Source of the DNA: a virus
IMG/VR virus record: IMGVR_UViG_3300035180_003417
Span: 1-29,331 of that record
DNA length: 29,331 bases
Strand: one strand, 5' to 3'
Shown piece by piece: positions 22,903-28,324 of this stretch (the first letter of the stretch is position 1; every line of letters starts with the position of its first letter). A model generated the notes under the pieces. It was given only the letters and a program-made list of their open reading frames with translations. It did not search any database and had not been told where the DNA came from. The position numbers and the translations under genes were made by a program.

Positions 22903-23952
22903 TTACATTGAATCACATGCATTTTTTGCAAATCGAATTATATCAATATGATCTTCAAATAAAAACTCTTCCATCTCCAAAGCATCATCTAAAGGAAACC
23001 ACTTTGCTTTCGTGGCATCGTCGCCACCTTTCACCTTAGACAGCTCACCATTTGGTAAGACAAATGCGAAAGCGTGGGTAATTGTGCGGCCGCGTAATGA
23101 TCGACCTGGGTGGTCAAATACATGTCGAGCTACCATTGAACCTGCCAAAACCGCGGTAGGTACCTTCAATTTTGTTTCTTCACGAAGCTCCCGCAAAACA
23201 CCAACCGTGACAGTTTCATCTTGATTGAGGAATCCGCCAGGAAGAGCCCAAAGACCTTTGCCAGGAGCTGCTTTTCGTTGAACCAGCAAGATGTGACCAG
23301 ACTGAATAATCGCCGCATCCGTTGTCACAAAGATTGGTGGATATGGTGCTTTTTCCCAAGCCGATTTATACTTTTTAACAAACTCAAATTCAGTCACAAG
23401 GTCAGAATATTGTTCGGCCTTTGACCATTGGCGCAAGAAATCTTGAAGCGGTTTAGAGATGAAGTCTTTATCATGCCATTGAAATAACCTACCAGTAAAA
23501 TATTCTTCGCGTATGGCCGTGGCGTTGACGTCTTCGATTTGTTCCATCTCAATAAATTTCCATTGAGGGAACATATCGAGGTAGTAGCTAGATGAATCTT
23601 TTTTGCAGCCGATGATACCAATTTTTGGCTTATCAATTCCGATGATTTCTTGTTTGACTAAGCGTTGAACTTGTTGTGCCCACTCTTGGTCATTATATCG
23701 GTAATCATGGATGCCGCGGCAGCTAACACTTGGAGTATCAGCTGGCTCTAATTGATTAATGAGCATGGTAGCTCGTTCATGCCAACTCCAAGGATTTTTA
23801 ATTGTGCGTGGTTGAAAACTTGAACCAAAAAGAACTAAGACTTTTTTAGAAAGTTCAATAGCGGTTTTAACATTGGCAATGTGCGCCAAGGTTGGTGGTT
23901 GCATACGACCAATATAGATTACTAAATCGTACGGTTTTGAGATTTTTTGCAT
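22903..23952 (-). CDS. natV: Bifunctional NMN adenylyltransferase/Nudix hydrolase
   Basis: Residues about 8-155 form an archaeal-type NMN adenylyltransferase: YIGRMQPPTLAHIANVK near 13-29 (nucleotidyltransferase loop), and DVNATAIREEYF near 141-152 (S/N-x-T-x-x-R motif). Residues about 205-345 form a Nudix domain with an intact box from GGFLNQDET to RELREETKL (240-262). The first domain makes NAD+ from NMN and ATP. The Nudix half probably hydrolyses ADP-ribose or related compounds. The length (349 aa) equals known bifunctional proteins, and an AGGAG Shine-Dalgarno precedes the ATG. It completes the nicotinamide-to-NAD+ route with NadV, from which it is separated by several genes and a decayed insertion. 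Confidence 0.93.
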   Translation of the reverse strand: MQKISKPYDLVIYIGRMQPPTLAHIANVKTAIELSKKVLVLFGSSFQPRTIKNPWSWHERATMLINQLEPADTPSVSCRGIHDYRYNDQEWAQQVQRLVKQEIIGIDKPKIGIIGCKKDSSSYYLDMFPQWKFIEMEQIEDVNATAIREEYFTGRLFQWHDKDFISKPLQDFLRQWSKAEQYSDLVTEFEFVKKYKSAWEKAPYPPIFVTTDAAIIQSGHILLVQRKAAPGKGLWALPGGFLNQDETVTVGVLRELREETKLKVPTAVLAGSMVARHVFDHPGRSLRGRTITHAFAFVLPNGELSKVKGGDDATKAKWFPLDDALEMEEFLFEDHIDIIRFAKNACDSM

Positions 23953-24019
23953 GATTTGCTCCTAGTTTAAAGTAACACCTGGAAAATTCGAGAAGAAGAT
24001 ATCTAAGACAAGATTTAAA

Positions 24020-24187
24020 TCATATCTTATGAATTTGTCCATCTTGAATGACAGCGGCGGCCAACATTAATTTGTTTTCTAGAGGAGCTTGATTGAATTC
24101 AGCAACTATATCTGAAGAGACATAATATGTAGTATTCCAAAATGTTTTTTGAAAACCCTTTGGCGCATATGCTATTGAATCGGTCAT
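24020..24187 (-). CDS. Small protein (55 aa)
   Basis: A short open frame in the 350-base stretch before natV. The ATG at 24187 has AAGGGGA about 7 nt upstream, and the frame reads TDSIAYAPKGFQKTFWNTTY, then LMLAAAVIQDGQ, to a TGA. I do not recognise it. The good ribosome site and protein-like composition support a real gene. It may belong to the unit with the proteins at 24304-25510. The bases on either side (23953-24019 and 24188-24303) contain nothing else I can name. Confidence 0.6.
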   Translation of the reverse strand: MTDSIAYAPKGFQKTFWNTTYYVSSDIVAEFNQAPLENKLMLAAAVIQDGQIHKI

Positions 24188-24303
24188 AAGGAATCCCCTT
24201 AAGAAGTTTGTTGAAATCGTCTATCAATTCCAATTCGATTTTTAATAAATCTATCTTATCACAAAGATTTATTGAGGTACATTATTATTTATCGCGAAAT
24301 AAT

Positions 24304-24666
24304 TTAAAAACTTGCAGCTAATGGAGTATCATCTACAGAAGTATGTTGCACGGCTGGATGTGTAAACCCAAAGTCATTAATCAATGAACAAGCTAAACCT
24401 TCAACCACTTGTAATATTGCTTTTCGTTGTTCTGATTCTGCAAAATAACTTAGCGGAAGAGTTTCCACTTTGTTAACGTTTGCAGAGCGAATTGAAAAAG
24501 TAACTTTATTTTTGGTTACTTTTTCAATAAAAATCATTAACTCAGAAATGCCATGAATGCCACGATATTTTGCAAGAACGAATTTTTCACATAACGGAAT
24601 CATTCGCTCATATAAGTAACCAAACATAATTTCTTCATCGAGTGCCATATGAATAGGTTCAGCCAT
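24304..24666 (-). CDS. Hypothetical protein (120 aa)
   Basis: I do not recognise it. It is soluble, with an N-terminal helix (EPIHMALDEEIMFGYLYERM), a central beta hairpin (TKNKVTFSIRSANVNKVETL) and a C-terminal helical part. A GGACT-type Shine-Dalgarno lies 6 nt before the ATG. It follows the 69-aa protein gene by 10 nt, in a run of small phage genes downstream of the co-chaperonin. Confidence 0.65.
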   Translation of the reverse strand: MAEPIHMALDEEIMFGYLYERMIPLCEKFVLAKYRGIHGISELMIFIEKVTKNKVTFSIRSANVNKVETLPLSYFAESEQRKAILQVVEGLACSLINDFGFTHPAVQHTSVDDTPLAASF

Positions 24667-24676
24667 GTTAGTCCAT

Positions 24677-24886
24677 TCAAGAAAAAGATTTTGTCGTGAT
24701 TGATATTACAGTAGGAATTATATCAAGGTCAGAGTCAACTTTCGACTTATTTCTTAAAATATTTTCTTTAGCTGTTAATATAGTAGTCAACTGGCCAGTA
24801 TTAATATGACGATCCAATTGGTCAAAGAAGTCAAATTTTATATCGATTTCTCTGATATCTTCAAGGCTTGATTTAATAGTCGTCAA
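24677..24886 (-). CDS. Small hypothetical protein (69 aa), TTG start
   Basis: I do not recognise it. The acidic, mostly helical product reads SLEDIREIDIKFDFFDQLDR then a helix containing LTAKENILRNK. The only plausible start is TTG, which overlaps the co-chaperonin stop as TTGA, so it is translationally coupled. There is no in-frame ATG. The same stop-start arrangement occurs at 25623-25626. Confidence 0.55.
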   Translation of the reverse strand: MTTIKSSLEDIREIDIKFDFFDQLDRHINTGQLTTILTAKENILRNKSKVDSDLDIIPTVISITTKSFS

Positions 24887-25224
24887 TATCGATACGTAAC
24901 AGCTTCATCATCAGCGGTCGCTAAGATGAATGATTCTTCAGTTTGCCAAAACCTATCATCATCAAAATTTATTCCAAGCGTCCATTTGCCCGGTTCAACT
25001 AAAATGTATTTGCTTTTAGCTATTTCTTGATTTACCTCCACTCCACATGATAATACCTCACCCCATTTTGGTTTGTGAATTTCTTGGTAGGTATTAAAAT
25101 CTGTCACCATTATACCTGACCTAGTTTTTGGCATGAAGCCATCTTTAGTAAGTGGGTCAGTAAATTTAAAAAGGATTTTATCATGCAATGGTGTAACTGA
25201 ACGATTTTTAGTAAAATGTGTCAT
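24883..25224 (-). CDS. GroES/gp31-like co-chaperonin
   Basis: The sequence fits the GroES fold: VTPLHDKILFKF at the start, SGIMV preceding the mobile-loop-like NTYQEIHKP, KWGEVLSCGVEVN, the EPGKWTLG strand, and the closing ESFILATADDEAVTYRY. The 113-aa length is near T4 gp31 (111 aa), which replaces GroES so that GroEL can fold the large capsid protein. Sequence identity to GroES is low, as expected for phage gp31-type proteins, so the call rests on the order of these segments. No Shine-Dalgarno is obvious. Its stop is coupled to the small TTG-start gene. Confidence 0.75.
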   Translation of the reverse strand: MTHFTKNRSVTPLHDKILFKFTDPLTKDGFMPKTRSGIMVTDFNTYQEIHKPKWGEVLSCGVEVNQEIAKSKYILVEPGKWTLGINFDDDRFWQTEESFILATADDEAVTYRY

Positions 25225-25246
25225 ATGATTTTATAAATTTAAGTTT

Positions 25247-25510
25247 TTATTCTTTTTGTTGTTCAACTTCTGAATCGACAACCGTCGCGTTTATCGCAAA
25301 ACTTAGCGCTGAAATATCTTTAAGTGCATTTTGAGCTACTGGTTGCGAATTTGCGCTAACTACTTTAGGTTTTACCCCATCTTTTTCATCAATAAAGCGA
25401 CGACGCTCTTGTGTGCCGATTTGAATTGGATTATTTGCAAGTTGCTGTTTGATTTTAATGACGTCAAAATCAACTAACTCGCCGCGGGCTGATCTAGCTC
25501 TGGCTGCCAT
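25247..25510 (-). CDS. Conserved small phage protein (87 aa)
   Basis: The N-terminus, ARARSARGELVDFDVIKIKQ, followed by RRRFIDEKDG, recalls a short basic protein I associate with marine T4-like phages (A-R-G-x-x-V-D-F-D-x-x-K-I-K-Q-Q). I cannot name its function. The C-terminal half looks disordered and acidic. A GGAGAG Shine-Dalgarno lies 8 nt before the ATG, so it is well translated. It lies 23 nt before the gp31-like gene. Confidence 0.75.
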   Translation of the reverse strand: MAARARSARGELVDFDVIKIKQQLANNPIQIGTQERRRFIDEKDGVKPKVVSANSQPVAQNALKDISALSFAINATVVDSEVEQQKE

Positions 25511-25554
25511 ATTGTAGCTCTCCGTTTATGGTTATGAAATAAATAGTGATGTTT

Positions 25555-25626
25555 CTATTTATCTTGCAATGTTTTATAAAAGTCAGCAATTTGTTGCATT
25601 TCTTGTAACGTAGCGTTATTTTTCAA
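25555..25626 (-). CDS. Tiny ORF or downstream half of a frameshifted gene (23 aa)
   Basis: This frame gives NNATLQEMQQIADFYKTLQD and a stop, starting from TTG that overlaps the stop of the 49-aa frame as ATTGA. The segment looks like the natural end of a helical protein, continuing the 49-aa frame in another phase. Either it is coupled as a tiny gene, or a frameshift split one gene of about 72 codons. Confidence 0.4.
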   Translation of the reverse strand: MKNNATLQEMQQIADFYKTLQDK

Positions 25627-25772
25627 TCGATTTGCTTTCCAAGATTAATGCGGTTGTTATAGATAAAGTGTAGGTCGCGAACTGCAATTTCCACACCTAT
25701 TCTAAACAATTTCAAAGCTATTCTATAGAGACAGCAATGTTCAGCAATCTTATTTATGCGTCTCAAAAACAC
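25623..25772 (-). CDS. Small basic protein (49 aa), GTG start
   Basis: The open frame begins at GTG 25772 with AGGA about 10 nt upstream. It reads FLRRINKIAEHCCLYRIALK, then LFRIGVEIAVRDLHFIYNN, to TGA. It is basic and helical, not recognised, and fills most of the 300-base gap downstream of the polymerase-III-alpha-like N-terminal gene. It overlaps the 23-aa frame by 4 nt, see that entry for the frameshift possibility. The other bases of the gap (25511-25554 and 25773-25811) show nothing further. Confidence 0.5.
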   Translation of the reverse strand: MFLRRINKIAEHCCLYRIALKLFRIGVEIAVRDLHFIYNNRINLGKQID

Positions 25773-25811
25773 ACCAGTGGATGTCCTGTGTATTATGTCT
25801 ATGCCTAAAAA

Positions 25812-26342
25812 TTAGTCATGAAAGAATTCACTCCAATGAATGTTGTATTGTAATGGGTTTACTTGATGTAAGCCAATTAAGTATAGTAGATAACTTGCGC
25901 AACTACTCCCACGACCAATTCCCCAAAGTTGATTATTCTTCTTGAATGTTTCAACAACATAGATGATTGTGCGTAGCCCATTTTCAAAATTGAACTTATG
26001 AACTTGATGTAGTTCTTCACAAACACGTTCAATTTGTTGTTCATTTAATTTTTTTTGAACTATTTCATTTGCAAAATAATCTTGAAGGTCTAAATTAAGA
26101 TATCGTTCTGGTATTAGCCATTTTGGAGAAAAAGAAAGCTCTTGGTCAACTGAGAATTCTAGCAACTGAACTTCAGAGCGTTCATTGAATTTGATGGTAT
26201 CTAAAGAATGTTCAGTAAGTTTGATTTTTGATGGTGGAACCTGGCGCAGCAAAAGTTCATAAACTGATTCGGGTTCAACAACTGAAGTTCCATCTCCAAG
26301 AAGAAGTCGTTCTTTTAATACTGTTATGGCAGCTGGATGCAT
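25812..26342 (-). CDS. GRGS half of split DNA polymerase III alpha-like protein
   Basis: The C-terminal 40 residues are a clear match to the DnaE palm entry. QLWGIGRGSSCASYLLYLIG (139-158), followed by HQVNPLQYNIHWSEFF, equals the bacterial V-G-P-G-R-G-S, S-L-V-A-Y, then D-P-L, F-E-R-F series that binds the incoming nucleotide. The residues before this fit the preceding helical linker of DnaE. The PHP domain is absent. The protein stops directly after the FERF equivalent, exactly where the other half (13855-14433) begins with the catalytic aspartate motif. At 176 aa it would need that partner to form a palm. It overlaps the dCMP deaminase gene by 19 nt, so both are co-transcribed. Confidence 0.78.
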   Translation of the reverse strand: MHPAAITVLKERLLLGDGTSVVEPESVYELLLRQVPPSKIKLTEHSLDTIKFNERSEVQLLEFSVDQELSFSPKWLIPERYLNLDLQDYFANEIVQKKLNEQQIERVCEELHQVHKFNFENGLRTIIYVVETFKKNNQLWGIGRGSSCASYLLYLIGLHQVNPLQYNIHWSEFFHD

Positions 26343-26773
26343 TGTAATCCATTATCAAGTAATATTTCAATTCCCTCTGGGTCGCGATCATATTTGGTTA
26401 AGTAATAAACTTTTTTAATTCCAGCCATTACAATCGTCTTTGCACATGGTCCACAAGGGCTATAAGTGACAGCCATGTCCCAACCATCAACAGCGATACC
26501 AAGTTTTGCCGCAGTAGCAATTGCTGAAATTTCAGCGTGAGATTCATGTCTACGTGACCATTCTCCATGGGCGACGTAAAATTCTGGTGAAGTTTTATCC
26601 CAGTTCGCAAATACATCAATGCAGTGCTCTCGCTTCGGCATGCTGCCATTCCAGCCTGAATTAATAATTCGACCATCTTTAACAATGATAGCCGCAACAT
26701 TAAGGCGAGCGCAAGTACTATTTTTCATAGTGGCGAGCAGCAATTCTTTGTAAAATTGAGCATACTTTGTCAT
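26324..26773 (-). CDS. cd: dCMP deaminase
   Basis: A zinc-dependent deaminase that converts dCMP to dUMP for dTMP synthesis. The catalytic core is complete: SHAEISAI with His79 and Glu81, and SPCGPCAKT with Cys107 and Cys110. The early VAAIIVKDGRIINSGWNG strand and the inserted HCIDVF segment are typical of T4-type dCMP deaminase. The 149-aa length is slightly shorter than T4 Cd (193 aa). The start codon and ribosome site are within a perfect 12-bp hairpin (26772-26803), which suggests regulated expression. Confidence 0.92.
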   Translation of the reverse strand: MTKYAQFYKELLLATMKNSTCARLNVAAIIVKDGRIINSGWNGSMPKREHCIDVFANWDKTSPEFYVAHGEWSRRHESHAEISAIATAAKLGIAVDGWDMAVTYSPCGPCAKTIVMAGIKKVYYLTKYDRDPEGIEILLDNGLQCIQLP

Positions 26774-26803
26774 ATAATGACCTCATTTAAAAGGTCATTA
26801 TAT
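26772..26803 (-). promoter_or_regulatory. 12-bp hairpin/operator over the dCMP deaminase start
   Basis: The two 12-base arms (ATATAATGACCT and its exact complement) are separated by 8 bases. In the minus-strand RNA the downstream arm contains the AGG ribosome site and the first two bases of the ATG, so the folded form would block translation. The upstream arm contains a TATAAT, so the same element could instead be a promoter with an overlapping operator. There is no T-run after it, so it is not a rho-independent terminator. Confidence 0.65.
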
Positions 26804-26819
26804 CAAAACTGTTAGCTAT

Positions 26820-27065
26820 TTAATACTTTGTTTTTCTGACAACCGGGCCACTGTGAGTGTAATGTTCTTTGATGCTTGTCAAAAATGGGTCAAATAGAGT
26901 TTGATTGATGATTTTAAAGAAATTTTGTTTTTGTTTTTCATCAAGGTCGGCTAAGCTTTGCTCGCGTCGTGCTTCTATTAACTTTTGTAAATTGAGTTGA
27001 GCATTTCCTTTTTCTAATTCTCTTTCTTGAGCATTTTTAAGAAGCCATTTAAAATGGTTAAACAA
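26820..27065 (-). CDS. Hypothetical helical protein (81 aa), TTG start
   Basis: I do not recognise it. The product is strongly helical and charged (NAQERELEKGNAQLNLQKLI, then EARREQSLADLDEKQKQNFF), with a short basic tail. The frame has no ATG, so the TTG at 27065 is used here, with an AGAG site close before it. It overlaps the end of the CPHC protein gene by 52 nt, a larger overlap than elsewhere in the window. The true start may be internal or the gene may be coupled. Confidence 0.5.
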   Translation of the reverse strand: MFNHFKWLLKNAQERELEKGNAQLNLQKLIEARREQSLADLDEKQKQNFFKIINQTLFDPFLTSIKEHYTHSGPVVRKTKY

Positions 27066-27316
27066 TTTTCTCTTAGTGCTGTGTCAATTTTAATTGCATT
27101 TACATTACCTATGAAACCATAACCACCATAGGTACCACAACGACGATAAGCTCTAACCCTTAGACCTTTACAATGAGGGCAAACTGGTATTTTCAATGCA
27201 GAGCAAAAAGAAATTGTTGCTGAACCTTGTGGAATTATTGCAATCTCTTCAGGAAGAAATATTTCTGCAAGAAGAGCTTTTGTGATTTCCGTCAATTGAA
27301 GTAGTGTTTTTGTCAT
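27014..27316 (-). CDS. Small Cys-motif protein (100 aa)
   Basis: The product carries a single zinc-knuckle-like segment, IPVCPHCKGLRVRAYRRCGT (residues about 50-69). This resembles half of a DnaJ-type C-x-x-C-x-G zinc site and is followed by GGYGFIGNV. The N-terminal half is helical (LQLTEITKALLAEIFLPEEI). It is not otherwise recognised. A frame extension exists up to 27361, but the ATG at 27316 is preceded by GGAGAAC at good spacing and is preferred. It is the first gene on the minus side of the divergent region facing the plus-strand envelope operon. Confidence 0.6.
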   Translation of the reverse strand: MTKTLLQLTEITKALLAEIFLPEEIAIIPQGSATISFCSALKIPVCPHCKGLRVRAYRRCGTYGGYGFIGNVNAIKIDTALRENCLTILNGFLKMLKKEN

Positions 27317-27397
27317 CTCAGTTCTCCAAAATTCTGAGTATATTGAAACTAAAAAGTACACTGTTAACTTCTAAATAGTTAAGAATTTATTAAAAAT

Positions 27398-27415
27398 CAT
27401 AAATATCAATATAAT
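27398..27415 (+). promoter_or_regulatory. Candidate promoter elements for the plus-strand envelope operon
   Basis: The divergent 84-bp gap holds CATAAATA at 27398-27405, a seven-of-eight match to the T4 late promoter box TATAAATA. A TATAAT follows at 27410-27415 and would suit a sigma70-type promoter. They lie about 30-45 nt before the first ATG of the operon. No good -35 is present. In such AT-rich DNA neither is secure. Confidence 0.4.
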
Positions 27416-27445
27416 GGTCAAATTTAACTTTTACATTGAAAAATT

Positions 27446-27874
27446 ATGATTGACAAAAAACGTACAGCATATATTTCTCGCGACAATCTTTCAACTTTAG
27501 CTAGTTGGGATGGTATTGAGCGCCGATTACAAGAAAGACGTGGAGTTGTATCATTGTCAACTCAATTAGTTGATAATGACCAGTCACCTGAGAAGAAGGT
27601 TCCTTTGATTGTGAAATACGCGCCTGTTATTTCAGCTTTTTTAGCAATTGCTACTACATTAGGTAGTTTTGGCGCAACCTTATACACAAGAATCACAAAG
27701 CTTGAAAGTAATCAAGTGACAACGGTTGATAAAATTGAAATTATAAAACATGATATTGAAGATGTTAAAGCTCTGTTAAAAGAAGGAGATAAATCCAGAG
27801 TGCAATTAAAAAATCAAATTGATAGTTTAGAAGAATCATTCATACAACTATATTCAGCAAAATCTAAAAAATAA
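27446..27874 (+). CDS. Single-span membrane protein with coiled coil (142 aa)
   Basis: I do not recognise a family. An Arg-rich cytoplasmic-type N-terminus (GIERRLQERR) is followed by one hydrophobic span (about residues 53-80, including YAPVISAFLAIATTLGSFGA). After it comes a charged coiled coil (VDKIEIIKHDIEDVKALLKE) to the C-terminus. It would sit in the inner membrane. It is the first gene of a plus-strand operon with two exported proteins, and the next gene starts 22 nt later. Confidence 0.75.
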   Translation: MIDKKRTAYISRDNLSTLASWDGIERRLQERRGVVSLSTQLVDNDQSPEKKVPLIVKYAPVISAFLAIATTLGSFGATLYTRITKLESNQVTTVDKIEIIKHDIEDVKALLKEGDKSRVQLKNQIDSLEESFIQLYSAKSKK

Positions 27875-27895
27875 CTAACTCTCATAAGACCTGAT

Positions 27896-28324
27896 ATGAA
27901 ACAATTTTTAGTACTACTGCTGTGTTTAGCGATTGATATGCGGGCAGTTTTTGCTACTGAACCACAAGTGCTAGCTGAAAAAAATATCGCTGACAAACAG
28001 TTATCAAAATACGACCTTATTAACATTTTTACTAGAAAAAAACAATTCTGGTCAGATGGGCATAAGATTAAAGTTTTCACAAAGCCGACTGATTCGCTTG
28101 AACATCGAATGTTCACGATTAGCGTTCTAAATATTACCCCATATAAGTATCGTACACTATTAGATAGTGTAATCTATAGTGGTGCAAACAATTCAGTTAA
28201 TGAGATTAGTTCAGATGCTGAAATGTTGACAAAGCTAGCTGCAACCCCATATTCAATTGGATATGTCAATTATACAATAATAGTAAATTCAAATTCGCAA
28301 TTAATAGAGATAAAATATGACTAA
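27896..28324 (+). CDS. Periplasmic PstS-like (PBP-like) protein
   Basis: An N-terminal signal peptide (hydrophobic LVLLLCLAI, cleavage likely after VFA at residue 20) exports it. The mature part follows the pattern of short phosphate-binding-protein-like domains. The LSKYDLINIFTRKKQFWSDG segment is followed by KIKVFTKPTD, and the ending is EMLTKLAATPYSIGYV. Proteins of this type bind oxyanions or partner with outer-membrane proteins in bacteria. It is about half the size of full-length PstS. It overlaps the beta-barrel gene by 8 nt, so the two are coupled. Transfer from a host genome is an inference. Confidence 0.75.
   Translation: MKQFLVLLLCLAIDMRAVFATEPQVLAEKNIADKQLSKYDLINIFTRKKQFWSDGHKIKVFTKPTDSLEHRMFTISVLNITPYKYRTLLDSVIYSGANNSVNEISSDAEMLTKLAATPYSIGYVNYTIIVNSNSQLIEIKYD

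Noticed and set aside
22530-22931. Minus-strand 133-codon frame over the endonuclease remnant
   Set aside because: It is rich in Cys, Phe and Ser as expected for an antisense shadow, and the plus strand gives recognisable GIY-YIG and NUMOD segments.
24281-24296. T4 late-promoter-like box (GATAAATA) upstream of the 55-aa gene
   Set aside because: One mismatch in very AT-rich DNA, and about 100 nt from the gene. Similar near-matches occur at several other places without consistent spacing.
25755-25795. Possible rho-independent terminator after the polymerase GRGS half
   Set aside because: The minus strand shows an ACACAG/CTGGTGT stem with a bulge and a T5 run, but the stem is short and imperfect and overlaps the start of a likely small gene.
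25812-26342. Split intein joining the two polymerase-III-alpha-like halves by protein splicing
   Set aside because: The first half stops directly after the FERF-like segment and the second starts with the catalytic motif. No intein sequence or Cys/Ser splice junction is visible at either end.
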